64,000 nucleotides of DNA from Microbacterium sp. CSI-V (GTDB lineage: Bacteria; Actinomycetota; Actinomycetes; Actinomycetales; Microbacteriaceae), in NCBI RefSeq assembly GCF_001984105.1, contig NZ_MTQM01000008.1, forward strand, positions 248,001 to 312,000. Direction: 5' to 3'. Shown here piece by piece: positions 7,082 through 15,312 of the stretch. The position numbers and the translations under genes were made by a program. Position 1 is the first letter of the stretch. Each line of letters starts with the position of its first letter. The notes beneath the pieces are model-generated. The model made no database searches, was not told where the DNA came from, and saw nothing but the letters and a program-made list of their open reading frames with translations.

Positions 7082-7597
7082 TCACTCCCAGACGAGTTCC
7101 TCGTCGGGTGCGAGCGGCTCACCCAGCGGGACGACCAGCACCGGTCGACGCTGCCGGTGGGTGAGTCGCGCGGCGACAGACCCGGTGAGGAACTCGCGCA
7201 GCGACTCCCCCAGCCCGCGTTTGCGGGTGCCGACGACGAGGAGCGACGCGTCCAGCTCGTCCGCGAGGTGGATCAGCGCGAGCGCGGGGTCGCCGATCGC
7301 CTGCCGCACCGACCACGTCACCTGCGCGTCGGCCAGCGCGGCGTCCGCCGCGGCCTGCACCTCGGAGAGGGCCGCCTTGGCCGCCGCTCCCGCGACGTCG
7401 ACCGTCGAGGGGCTCACGTAACCGTCAGGGTCCTCGAAGGCGACGAAACGGGTCGTGTCGACGTGCGCCACGATCAGGTCCGTTCCCGCGAGCGCGGCCT
7501 GCCGCGCGGCGGCCCTCAGGACCCGCGGCGACTGGCCGGGAACGACGCCCGCGATCACGACACCGGGGCGCTTCGGGGCGGGGTTGTCGTCTGCCAT
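7082..7597 (-). CDS. Universal stress protein (UspA family)
   Basis: A 171-residue single-domain UspA fold. The ATP-binding loop is clear near the C-terminus: VGTRKRGLGE, then nine residues to GSVAARL, then PVLVVPLG. This is the ATP-binding subgroup of Usp proteins, cytoplasmic and linked to stress or dormancy in actinobacteria. The ATG follows GAGGAG at good spacing. It is divergent from the DUF3073 gene. Confidence 0.9.
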   Translation of the reverse strand: MADDNPAPKRPGVVIAGVVPGQSPRVLRAAARQAALAGTDLIVAHVDTTRFVAFEDPDGYVSPSTVDVAGAAAKAALSEVQAAADAALADAQVTWSVRQAIGDPALALIHLADELDASLLVVGTRKRGLGESLREFLTGSVAARLTHRQRRPVLVVPLGEPLAPDEELVWE

Positions 7598-7759
7598 GGT
7601 GACTCCTCTGAACGTGCGGCACCGCTCCCGTCGGCCCACAGCAGGCGGGGGCGGAAAGCACCGTGATATCCTGGCTGTTACTCTTACCGGCTCGGTCCGG
7701 AACCGCAATACGCAGGGCCCACAGCATGGCCCTCGACGTCGATCGTGAGGGGGTCTCGC

Positions 7760-7942
7760 ATGGGGCGTGGCCGTCAGAAGGCGAAGAACACCAAGATCGC
7801 CCGTGAGCTGAAGTACGACACCTACTCGGTGAACTACTCCGCTCTCGAGCGCGAACTGGGTGCACCCGAACCGGGTGAGGACGCGTACGTCGACAAGTGG
7901 GCCGACCAGTACGCGGACGAGTACGAAGACGAGAAGGCCTAG
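7760..7942 (+). CDS. DUF3073 family small protein
   Basis: A 60-residue highly charged protein with the family signature MGRGRQKAKNTKIARELKY followed by an acidic C-terminus (YVDKWADQYADEYEDEK). DUF3073 is near-universal in actinobacteria; the role is unknown, but the basic head and acidic tail suggest a nucleic-acid or ribosome partner. I use the ATG at 7760, where the family begins, with a GAGGGGG site before it. Its TAG stop overlaps the stop of the convergent MFS gene in a shared CTAG. Confidence 0.88.
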   Translation: MGRGRQKAKNTKIARELKYDTYSVNYSALERELGAPEPGEDAYVDKWADQYADEYEDEKA

Positions 7943-9165
7943 CCCTCGTCCCACGCTCGACCGTGGCGGCGTTCCCACGCCTCCTCGATCGATTCCGAGC
8001 GCGCCACGACAACGGCCGCGGGGACGACGAGCACGATGACACCGCCCACGACGAGCAGTCCGGCGGTCCATCCGCCGGTCAGTTCGTGGGTGACTCCGAT
8101 CGCGAGCGGAACGAGCGCGGCCAGGGCGTAGCCCAGGCTCTGCACGAACCCGCTCAGCGCGACCGCCGTCTCGTGCGACCGCGTGCGCAACCCGAACAGC
8201 ACCAGCACCATCGGGAACATCAGCGGGGGGAGTCCGATGAGGACGACCCACAGCACGGTGGCGGCGCCCGGCGCGAAGAGCAGCCCGGCGACCCCGGCGA
8301 GGCCGCTGGCGACCGCGAAGACGTAGAACGGTGTGGTCCGCCGCAGGCGTGCCACGAGAAGCGGCACCACCAGCGACACCGGCAGCCCCATGAACGAGAA
8401 TAGCGCGAGCAGACTCCCCGCGGTGGCGGCGTCGACACCGGCGGTGTCGATGAGGATCGTCGGCAGCCACGCGAACATGCCGTACGCGACCGACGAGTTG
8501 ACGGCGAAGGTGATCACGAGCGCCCACGCCTGCGGCACGCGCACCACGCGGGAGAGCACTGACGCGCGCGGTTCCTCCACGGCATCCCCGCGTCCGGCCC
8601 GGGCCCGGAAGCTCGTCACCACCCAGGGCACGACCGCGACGACCGCGACGAAGGCCCACACCGCGAACGATCCGCGCCACCCGATCGCTCCGGCGAGCGG
8701 CACCGCGACCAGCGGCGGGGTGAAGGTCGCGACCGCCATCGTCGTCGTGTAGACCGTGGTCATCAGCCCGACGCGCTCGGGGAAGTACTTCTTCACCACC
8801 GCCGGGATCAGCACGTTGGCGACGCCGACCGCCGCGAACACCCCCGCCGTCGCGGCGAGGAGGGTCCAGGCATCCACCGCCACCGCCCGGAGGCCCAGCG
8901 CCGCAGCCGCAGCCACCGCGGCGATGAGCACGAGGCGCTCCAGCCCGACCCGACGCTCGATGACAGGTGTCACGACCGCCGAGAGCGCGAAGGCCACGGG
9001 CGGCGCCATGCCGATGAGCCCCACGACCGCCGCCGGCAGAGGGAAGTCACGCGAGATGACGGTCAGCAGCGGCGACAGGGACGCCACGGCGATGCGCAAC
9101 GTCAACGCGAGCAGCACGATGGCCGCAGCCGCCCACACGACCGTCCCCGCGCGGCGGGGCGTCAA
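7939..9165 (-). CDS. MFS transporter, CynX/NimT type
   Basis: A 408-residue transporter with 12 predicted helices. The pattern (ALTLRIAVASLSPLLTVI at the start, VANVLIPAVVKKYFPERVG after helix 4) matches the cyanate/2-nitroimidazole permease branch of the major facilitator superfamily, whose substrates are small anions or xenobiotics. The TTG start overlaps the TGA stop of purF, so it sits at the end of the purM-purF operon. An internal GTG a few codons later is an alternative start. The link to purine synthesis may only be transcriptional read-through. Confidence 0.82.
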   Translation of the reverse strand: MTPRRAGTVVWAAAAIVLLALTLRIAVASLSPLLTVISRDFPLPAAVVGLIGMAPPVAFALSAVVTPVIERRVGLERLVLIAAVAAAAALGLRAVAVDAWTLLAATAGVFAAVGVANVLIPAVVKKYFPERVGLMTTVYTTTMAVATFTPPLVAVPLAGAIGWRGSFAVWAFVAVVAVVPWVVTSFRARAGRGDAVEEPRASVLSRVVRVPQAWALVITFAVNSSVAYGMFAWLPTILIDTAGVDAATAGSLLALFSFMGLPVSLVVPLLVARLRRTTPFYVFAVASGLAGVAGLLFAPGAATVLWVVLIGLPPLMFPMVLVLFGLRTRSHETAVALSGFVQSLGYALAALVPLAIGVTHELTGGWTAGLLVVGGVIVLVVPAAVVVARSESIEEAWERRHGRAWDEG

Positions 9166-10628
9166 GACTCCTGGCTGCCCTCGACCCAGGCGAGGTACTC
9201 CTCCGACACGGTGCCGGTGACGTACCGGCCGTCGAAGCAGCTCATGTCGAGGTCGACGAGGTCGGTGCCCTCCATGATCGCGGCCTTGAGGTCCTCGACC
9301 TCCTGGTACACGAGGTAGTCGCAGCCGAGCTCCTCGGCGATCTGCGGGATCGTGCGGCCGTGGGCGACGAGCTCCTGGCGCGACGGCATGTTGATGCCGT
9401 ACACGTGCGGGTAGCGCACCGGCGGGGCCGCCGACGCGAACGTCACGCTCTTGGCACCGGCATCCCGAGCCATCTGGATGATCTCGCGGCTGGTCGTCCC
9501 CCGCACGATCGAGTCGTCGATGAGCAGGACGTTCTTGCCCTGGAACTCCGTCGACATCGCGTTGAGCTTCTGACGCACGCTCTTCTTGCGGATCGCCTGG
9601 CCGGGCATGATGAACGTCCGGCCGACGTAGCGGTTCTTGTAGAAGCCCTCGCGGTACTCGATGCCGAGCTTGCGGGCGACCTGCATCGCGGCGGGGCGCG
9701 AGGAGTCGGGGATCGGCATGACGACGTCGATCGAGCCGTGCGGGGTGTACTTCGCGATCGTGTCGGCGAGGCGCTCGCCCATGCGCAGGCGCGCCTCGTA
9801 CACCGAGATGCCGTTCATCACGGAGTCGGGACGGGCGAGGTACACGTACTCGAACGAGCACGGCGCCAGCGTCGGGTTCTGGGCGCACTGCTGCGCGTGG
9901 AGCGTGCCGTCGAGGGTGATGAACACGGCCTCGCCGGGCTCGACATCGCGGACGACCTCGAAACCGGCGTTCTCGAGCACGAGCGACTCGGAGGCGACGA
10001 CCCATTCCTCACGGCCGTCGCGCCCGTTCGCCGGGCGCTTGCCGAGGATGAGGGGACGGATGCCGAAAGGGTCGCGGAACGCGAGGAGGCCGTAGCCGGC
10101 GATCAGTGCGATCGTCGCGTACGAGCCCTCGACGCGTTCATGCACCCGCGCGACCGCGCGGAACACCTGCGCCGGGTCGAGGTCGGGGCCGGAGATCTCG
10201 GACTGCAGCTCGGAGCCGAGGATGTTCACCAGCAGCTCGGTGTCGCTGCTGGTGTTGAGGTGCCGGCGGTCCTTGCTGAACAGCTCGCGCGTGAGCTCGC
10301 GCGTGTTGGTCAGGTTGCCGTTGTGCACCAGCACGATGCCGTACGGGGCGTTGACGTAGAAGGGCTGCGCCTCTTCTTCGTTGGAGGCCGTGCCCTTCGT
10401 GGCGTACCGGACGTGGCCGAGACCGATGTCGCCCAGCAGCGCACGCATGTCGCGCGTGCGGAACGCCTCGCGCACCTGCCCGCGGGCCTTGTGGATGTGG
10501 AACACGCCGCTGGACTCGGCGGTGGCCATGCCCGTGGAGTCCTGCCCGCGGTGCTGGAGGAGAAGGAGCGCGTCGTAGATCTCCTGGTTGACCGGGCCCT
10601 GCCCGGCCATGCCGACGATGCCGCACAT
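9162..10628 (-). CDS. purF: Amidophosphoribosyltransferase
   Basis: A 488-residue enzyme for the first committed step of purine synthesis (PRPP + glutamine to 5-phosphoribosylamine). Cys2 after the initiator Met (MCGIVGMAGQG) is the glutamine amidotransferase nucleophile, followed by LLQHRGQDSTGMA. The C-terminal phosphoribosyltransferase half carries VLLIDDSIVRGTTSREI, the PRPP-binding loop. Its ATG is six bases after the purM stop. The typical clostridial Fe-S cysteine set was not examined in detail. Confidence 0.97.
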   Translation of the reverse strand: MCGIVGMAGQGPVNQEIYDALLLLQHRGQDSTGMATAESSGVFHIHKARGQVREAFRTRDMRALLGDIGLGHVRYATKGTASNEEEAQPFYVNAPYGIVLVHNGNLTNTRELTRELFSKDRRHLNTSSDTELLVNILGSELQSEISGPDLDPAQVFRAVARVHERVEGSYATIALIAGYGLLAFRDPFGIRPLILGKRPANGRDGREEWVVASESLVLENAGFEVVRDVEPGEAVFITLDGTLHAQQCAQNPTLAPCSFEYVYLARPDSVMNGISVYEARLRMGERLADTIAKYTPHGSIDVVMPIPDSSRPAAMQVARKLGIEYREGFYKNRYVGRTFIMPGQAIRKKSVRQKLNAMSTEFQGKNVLLIDDSIVRGTTSREIIQMARDAGAKSVTFASAAPPVRYPHVYGINMPSRQELVAHGRTIPQIAEELGCDYLVYQEVEDLKAAIMEGTDLVDLDMSCFDGRYVTGTVSEEYLAWVEGSQES

Positions 10629-10634
10629 GGGGGG

Positions 10635-11777
10635 TTACTTCGCTCCGTTCGCCGGGAACCCGGCATCCGCGTACGAGCCGACCAGGCGCACCGCGCCTCC
10701 GTCGACGCCCTTCGCGCCCTGTTCGAACTCTCCGTCGGGGCGCGCGTCGTCGCGCACCACACCGACCTGCCAGGTGTCGATGCCGTCGGCCCGGAGCGCC
10801 GCGGTCGCGGCATCCGCGACCTCGGGCGCGACGACGGCCAGGAAGCCGATCCCGAGGTTCCACGTCCCCTCGGTCGCGGTCAGGTCGAGGCCGCCCATGT
10901 CGGCCAGGACGCGGAACACCGGCGAGGGGCTCCACGTCGAGCGGTCGACGTCGACCCACGTGTTCTGCGGCAGCACCCGGGCGAGGTTCGCGGCGATGCC
11001 GCCGCCGGTCACGTGGCTGAGCGAATGGATGCCGGCCCCCACGGCCGCATCGTCGATCAGGCGCAGCAGCGGCGAGGTGTACAGGCGCGTGGGCTCGAGC
11101 AGCGCTTCTCCCCAGGTGCCGCCGAGCTCGGCGGAGGCCGCGCCGTACGCGATGCCACGGCCGGCGACGATGTGCCGCACGAGGGAGTACCCGTTGGAGT
11201 GCAGACCGCTGGAGGCGAGGGCGAGCACGACGTCGCCGCCGCGGACACGGTCGGCCCCGAGCACGCGGTCGGCCTCGACTGCACCGGTCGCGGCGCCCGC
11301 GACGTCGTAGTCGTCGATGCCGAGCAGGCCGGGGTGCTCAGCCGTCTCTCCGCCGACCAGGGCCGTGCCGGTGAGCGCGCAGCCGCGCGCGATCCCGGCG
11401 ACGATGTCGGCGATGCGCGTGGGGACGACCTTGCCGCACGCGATGTAGTCGGTCATGAAGAGCGGCCGCGCACCGACCACGACGATGTCGTCGACGACCA
11501 TGCCGACGAGGTCTTCGCCGATCGTGTCGTGCTTGTCGATCGCCTGCGCGATCGCGACCTTCGTGCCGACGCCGTCGGTGCTGGTCGCGAGGAGCGGACG
11601 CGCGTAGTCGCGCAGGGCGGAGGCGTCGAAGAGGCCCGCGAAGCCGCCCACTCCCCCGAGGACCTCGGGGCCGTGGGTGCGTTTGACGGCCGACTTCATC
11701 AGTTCGACGGCGAGGTCACCCGCGGCGGTGTCGACGCCGGCAGCGGAATAGGGGTTTTCGTGGGGAGCAGAGGCCAC
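10635..11777 (-). CDS. purM: Phosphoribosylformylglycinamidine cyclo-ligase (AIR synthetase)
   Basis: A 380-residue member of the PurM/SelD fold, ATP-dependent, forming aminoimidazole ribotide. YSAAGVDTAAGD opens the protein; ATSTDGVGTKVAIA and MVVDDIVVVGARPLFMTDY are the ATP-binding and dimer motifs; LVGGETAEHPGL and SSGLHSNGYSLVR follow. The GTG at 11775-11777 fits the family N-terminus. First gene of the purM-purF-MFS operon, pointing away from the hypothetical gene at 11905. Confidence 0.96.
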   Translation of the reverse strand: MASAPHENPYSAAGVDTAAGDLAVELMKSAVKRTHGPEVLGGVGGFAGLFDASALRDYARPLLATSTDGVGTKVAIAQAIDKHDTIGEDLVGMVVDDIVVVGARPLFMTDYIACGKVVPTRIADIVAGIARGCALTGTALVGGETAEHPGLLGIDDYDVAGAATGAVEADRVLGADRVRGGDVVLALASSGLHSNGYSLVRHIVAGRGIAYGAASAELGGTWGEALLEPTRLYTSPLLRLIDDAAVGAGIHSLSHVTGGGIAANLARVLPQNTWVDVDRSTWSPSPVFRVLADMGGLDLTATEGTWNLGIGFLAVVAPEVADAATAALRADGIDTWQVGVVRDDARPDGEFEQGAKGVDGGAVRLVGSYADAGFPANGAK

Positions 11778-11892
11778 CGCACCAGACTACCCGCAGGATC
11801 CGACACGCTCCCCGCGCCCGTCTGCGCCGGCGCCAGGGGCCCCCGCGCTCGACGTGGATGCAAGGCCCGCCCCCGGCGACCGCCTCGATCCC

Positions 11893-11907
11893 TACAATGG
11901 CGCCATG
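11893..11907 (+). promoter_or_regulatory. Leaderless promoter
   Basis: A -10 hexamer TACAAT (11893-11898) lies six bases before the ATG at 11905 with no ribosome site between them. Transcription would start on or next to the A of the start codon. This decides the start of the gene at 11905. Confidence 0.6.
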
Positions 11908-12516
11908 ACGGGCGGCCAGCCGGAGTGGGTGATCCGCGAGGACGCGGCGATTCCCGTGCTCATCGCGCTCTACCTCCGGCAGGCCTGCGGCATCCGCTCC
12001 CCCGAGGAGCTCCCGGCGCTGCGGAGGGTCCCGGGGTACGACGGCGTCGCCCGCCCCGACGACGATCAGGCGCTCCTCGAACGGGAATGGCGGGAGTTCT
12101 GGGCGATGAGCGTCGAGCCGCTGGCGCACCCCTCGCCCGTCCCGCTCGAACTGGTCGAGGGCTTCGACGACCTGTTGGCGCTGCCGGTCGGTCGAGCCGA
12201 GGCGTTGCGTGAGGCGATCGCACCGCACGCGGCCGGCGCTCTGGAGTTCGCCCGATCCGCCCACGCCCGGTACGGAGCCGAGGGCGCCGCGCGCCCGGGC
12301 GTCTCGTATCGCGCCTACGCCAGCGCGATCGCGGTGCACGAGCGCCGGGTGGGTCGCCGCGCGCACTCGTTCGAATTGAACGTCCAGGTGCTTCCGCTGG
12401 CCCAGCGGGGGGTGTGGTGGATCGGCTCGCTCACCGTCGCGGTGACCGACGGACTGCGCAGCGACGTCGTCGCCTTCGACGCCGCGATCCACCCGATCAT
12501 CGCCGAGCTGGCGTGA
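11905..12516 (+). CDS. Conserved hypothetical protein (actinobacterial)
   Basis: A 203-residue soluble protein I cannot assign. Visible features: an acidic, Trp-containing N-terminus (PEWVIREDAAIPVLIALYLRQ), a helical middle, and a C-terminal strand block (SFELNVQVLPLAQRGVWW, SLTVAVTDGLRSD). No signal peptide, no membrane helix, no Cys cluster. An in-frame ATG 17 codons earlier exists, but the TACAAT box six bases before 11905 favours a leaderless start here. Faces away from purM and runs into the small membrane gene at 12526 with nine bases between stops. Confidence 0.7.
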   Translation: MTGGQPEWVIREDAAIPVLIALYLRQACGIRSPEELPALRRVPGYDGVARPDDDQALLEREWREFWAMSVEPLAHPSPVPLELVEGFDDLLALPVGRAEALREAIAPHAAGALEFARSAHARYGAEGAARPGVSYRAYASAIAVHERRVGRRAHSFELNVQVLPLAQRGVWWIGSLTVAVTDGLRSDVVAFDAAIHPIIAELA

Positions 12517-12525
12517 TCCCCGGGA

Positions 12526-12861
12526 TCAGTAGCGGTAGCGCTCGTGGTCGACGGCGACGTCGCGGACCTTCCGACCCACGACGCGCTCGAAGATGAGCGC
12601 CGCGATCGCCCCGAGCGTCGCGCCGATGACGACGCAGATGAGGGCGGTGAACCCGAAGACCTGCAGCTGCGAATAGACGACGTTCGTGTACGGGCTCAGG
12701 TCGGTGCCGTCGATCGCGAAGGTGAGGATGAGGGCGGCCAGGATGCCGAGCACCGCACCGGCGGCCAAGAACACGCCGTACTTCGGGGCGCGCCGCACGC
12801 GCAGCGTGACGATCTCCTCGTGCACGAGGGGCTTGCGTTCGGGGGCGGGCTGCTCAGCCAT
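12526..12861 (-). CDS. Small two-helix membrane protein
   Basis: A 111-residue protein with a charged N-terminus (PERKPLVHEEIVTLRVRRAPKYG), two membrane helices (about residues 30-52 and 67-92) separated by an acidic loop, and a basic tail. Similar proteins in Microbacteriaceae are sometimes labelled potassium transporter Trk, but the sequence has no Trk domain, so I keep it unnamed. A GACAAT box lies six bases before the ATG on this strand (12868-12873), suggesting a leaderless transcript; the longer reading to 12888 is therefore unlikely. Confidence 0.72.
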   Translation of the reverse strand: MAEQPAPERKPLVHEEIVTLRVRRAPKYGVFLAAGAVLGILAALILTFAIDGTDLSPYTNVVYSQLQVFGFTALICVVIGATLGAIAALIFERVVGRKVRDVAVDHERYRY

Positions 12862-12942
12862 GCTCACATTGTCCCACCGCGGCAGCATCGGCGGGTCGTC
12901 GATTCCGCGACGACGAGATCATGGGCGCAGCGTCCGCGACGG

Positions 12943-13299
12943 TCACGGCCGCAGCGGCAGCAGCGCGCTGAGGTCGGCGCGGACGCCGGAGGCGACGATC
13001 CGCCCCGAGGCCGCGGCATCCGCCCAGTCCTCCGCGCCCGTGGCGACGGCGATCCAGGTGGCGGCGTCGGTCTCGACGACGTTGGGCGGGGTGCCGCGCG
13101 TGTGCCGGGGTCCTTCGATCACCTGGACGGCGCCGAACGGCGGGACGCGCATCTCGACCGAGTTGCCCGGCGCCTTCTCCACGAGCAGTTGCAGCAGGTA
13201 TCGGACGGCGGTGGCGGTCGCCGTCCGGGGCGTGTCGCCCGCGGCCACCGCGGCGAGCGCCGCGCGGCCGTCTCCGGTCTCGATGCGGCGGGGAGGCAT
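12943..13299 (-). CDS. Sterol-carrier-like (SCP2-fold) protein
   Basis: A 118-residue protein with the helix and strand order of short actinobacterial SCP2/MDMPI-like proteins (AVRYLLQLLVEKAPGNSVEM, RVPPFGAVQVIEG, ATWIAVATGAEDWADAAAS). The SCP2 fold binds lipids or hydrophobic ligands; nothing shows the ligand here. A TACCGT -10 box (13307-13312, this strand) stands seven bases before the ATG at 13297-13299, again leaderless; an upstream ATG at 13308 falls too close to that box. Assignment of family is from memory of similar sequences. Confidence 0.65.
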   Translation of the reverse strand: MPPRRIETGDGRAALAAVAAGDTPRTATATAVRYLLQLLVEKAPGNSVEMRVPPFGAVQVIEGPRHTRGTPPNVVETDAATWIAVATGAEDWADAAASGRIVASGVRADLSALLPLRP

Positions 13300-13342
13300 G
13301 GCATCCACGGTACTCGTGAGCGTTGCGACGGGGCGGGCGTCG

Positions 13343-13403
13343 GTTCAGTGTCCAAGACACGCGGATGAGGCGGCGCGGCGTCCGCGTGTCTTGGACACCG
13401 AAC
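13343..13403. repeat. Hairpin repeat, family A copy 1
   Basis: Arms GTGTCCAAGACACGCGGA (13348-13365) and its exact complement (13381-13398) enclose a 15-base loop; outer GTTC/GAAC bases extend the symmetry. Each arm also contains its own small palindrome, GTGTC-CAA-GACAC, so nested or cruciform folding is possible. Two more copies lie at 17571 and 39774. Located between divergent genes (the SCP2-like gene and purD). Confidence 0.88.
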
Positions 13404-13446
13404 GAGAGGGGCCGGGTGCGCGGCGGGCGGTGTCCGGGGCGCTCGG

Positions 13447-13461
13447 TAGGCTGACGGCGTG
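13447..13461 (+). promoter_or_regulatory. Leaderless promoter of purD
   Basis: The -10 box TAGGCT (13447-13452) is six bases before the GTG start of purD and no Shine-Dalgarno sequence intervenes. The purD transcript probably begins at its start codon. Confidence 0.6.
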
Positions 13462-14730
13462 AGAATCCTGGTCCTCGGTTCGGGCGCGCGCGAGCACGCC
13501 ATCATCCTCGCCCTGCGCTCCGAAGAGGTCTCGCACGCGATCTACGCCGCCCCCGGCAACGCCGGCATCGCCCGCGACGCCCACGTCGTCGAGCTCGACG
13601 CGAACGACCCGGCCGCCGTCACCGGGTTCGCGAACACCGAGGCCATCGACCTCGTCGTGATCGGTCCCGAGGCGCCTCTCGTCGCCGGTGTCGCCGATGC
13701 GCTCCGCGAGCGCGGCATCCCGGTGTTCGGCCCGGGCAGGGCCGCCGCGCAGCTCGAGGGCTCGAAGACGTACGCGAAGCGGATCATGGATGCCGCGGGC
13801 GTGCCGACCGGCCGCGCCGTGCGCGCGCACGATCTCGCCGGCGTCGAGGCAGCGCTCGACGAGCTCGGCGCTCCGCACGTGGTGAAGGCCGACGGGCTCG
13901 CCGCGGGCAAGGGCGTCATCGTGACGTCCGACCGCGCCGCAGCCCTGGCCCACGCCGAGGCGTATCTGCCGACCGGCCCGGTGCTCATCGAGGAGTTCCT
14001 CGCCGGCCCCGAGGTGTCGCTCTTCTTCCTCAGCGACGGCGACCGCGTACTGCCGCTCAGCCCCGCGCAGGACTTCAAGCGCCTCCGCGACGGCGATGAG
14101 GGCCCGAACACCGGCGGCATGGGCGCGTACTCGCCGCTGCCGTGGCTGCTCGAGCGCTTCGGCGGCGAGGAGCAGTTCGTCGATCAGATCACGCGCGAGG
14201 TGGCCGAGCCGGTGATCCGGCAGATGGATGCCGAGGGCACCCCGTTCATCGGACTGCTGTACGCCGGGCTGATCCTCACGGAGTCGGGCGTGAAGGTCAT
14301 CGAGTTCAACGCGCGCTTCGGCGACCCCGAGACGCAGGTCGTGCTGCCGCGCCTCGTCGACCCGCTGTCGACCCTGCTCATGGCCGCGGCCTCGGGCACC
14401 CTCGAGGATCAGCCTCGCCCGGCGTTCGCAGACGCGACCGCGGTGACGGTCGTGCTGGCGAGCGAGGGCTATCCCGAGGCCCCGATCACGGGTCGCCCGC
14501 TCACCGGGCTCGACGAGGCGGACGAGGTCGACGGGGTGCACGTCGCCCACGCCGCGACCGCGCTGCGCGACGGCCGTCTGCACGCCACCGGGGGTCGCGT
14601 GCTCAACGTCGTGGCGCTCGGCACGACGTTCCGCGAGGCCCGCTCCGCCGCCTACGAGGCGCTGGGCCTGATCGGACTCGAGGGCGGCCAGTACCGCACC
14701 GACATCGCCGCCCGCGTCGTCGAGGACTGA
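13459..14730 (+). CDS. purD: Phosphoribosylamine-glycine ligase (GAR synthetase)
   Basis: A 423-residue ATP-grasp enzyme joining phosphoribosylamine and glycine, the second step of purine synthesis. MRILVLGSGAREHAI is the family N-terminus; VKADGLAAGKGVIV is the ATP-grasp loop; PNTGGMGAYSP and EFNARFGDPETQV are the metal and substrate motifs. The GTG start has a -10 box directly upstream. It stands alone, facing away from the SCP2-like gene, unlike the purM-purF pair. Confidence 0.97.
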   Translation: MRILVLGSGAREHAIILALRSEEVSHAIYAAPGNAGIARDAHVVELDANDPAAVTGFANTEAIDLVVIGPEAPLVAGVADALRERGIPVFGPGRAAAQLEGSKTYAKRIMDAAGVPTGRAVRAHDLAGVEAALDELGAPHVVKADGLAAGKGVIVTSDRAAALAHAEAYLPTGPVLIEEFLAGPEVSLFFLSDGDRVLPLSPAQDFKRLRDGDEGPNTGGMGAYSPLPWLLERFGGEEQFVDQITREVAEPVIRQMDAEGTPFIGLLYAGLILTESGVKVIEFNARFGDPETQVVLPRLVDPLSTLLMAAASGTLEDQPRPAFADATAVTVVLASEGYPEAPITGRPLTGLDEADEVDGVHVAHAATALRDGRLHATGGRVLNVVALGTTFREARSAAYEALGLIGLEGGQYRTDIAARVVED

Positions 14731-14802
14731 CCCGGGCGGACCGGCGTCGTCCTGAGGCTGCGGCCCCTCGCCCTGGCATCCGGTTCGGGCTACCGTGTGC
14801 GC

Positions 14803-15141
14803 ATGGTGGACCGGGATGCCATGGCGCGCGGGCGCGCGATCTTCGACCCCGTCGTGCAGGATCTGTGCGCGCTGCCCGACGTCGACAGGGGACGGATGTT
14901 CGGCACGGAGGGCGTTCGCGTGCGCGGCAAGGTGTTCGCCTTCGTCGCGCACGAGGGGTCTCTCGTCGTGAAGCTGCCGGAGCAGCGCATCGGCGAGCTC
15001 ACCGCCGACGGCGTCGCTGCCCCGATGATCATGCGGGGGCGCCCGCTCCGGGAATGGGCCGAGGTCTCACCCGACGCCGGCGAGACCTGGGCCGCCCTGA
15101 TCGACGAGGCGCACCGTTTCGTCGACGAGATCACGCCCTGA
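14803..15141 (+). CDS. TfoX/Sxy N-terminal-domain-like protein
   Basis: A 112-residue protein. The stretch RGRMFGTEGVRVRGKVFAFV followed by SLVVKLPEQRIGEL resembles the TfoX N-terminal domain (MFGG..G.Y..GK.FA...). In gammaproteobacteria TfoX activates competence genes; in actinobacteria single-domain relatives have no proven role, so competence is not implied by this alone. A MmcQ/YjbR-like fold is an alternative. The ATG at 14803 is preceded by a TACCGT box six bases away and no ribosome site, so it is read as leaderless. Followed by a 31-bp-arm hairpin repeat. Confidence 0.65.
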   Translation: MVDRDAMARGRAIFDPVVQDLCALPDVDRGRMFGTEGVRVRGKVFAFVAHEGSLVVKLPEQRIGELTADGVAAPMIMRGRPLREWAEVSPDAGETWAALIDEAHRFVDEITP

Positions 15142-15209
15142 GTCCGTCGCCTCCGCTGCCGCCGCGGCGGCCGGCCCGGCGCGCGGGGGCTGCCACCTCC
15201 TCGCGCGAC

Positions 15210-15286
15210 ATCGCCGAGACTGCAGCTGCCTGACATCTCCACTGCGATCTGCAAGGGAGATGTCAGGCGCGTGCAGTCTCGGCGAT
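15210..15286. repeat. Large hairpin repeat with 31-base arms
   Basis: Arms 15210-15240 and 15256-15286 are complementary except for three central positions, around a 15-base loop. The arms carry ATCGCCGAGACTGCA and CTGACATCTCC. No T-tract follows. It lies between the convergent TfoX-like and MFS genes, so it may end both transcripts, but its length and near-perfect arms look more like a dispersed repeat element. No second copy is in the window. Confidence 0.75.
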
Positions 15287-15312
15287 CCGGGGCTCCCGGA
15301 CCAACGACGCGG

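Noticed and set aside
13345..14952. Long minus-strand frame opposite purD
   Set aside because: Shadow of purD with Arg/His/Ala-rich composition and no start signal.
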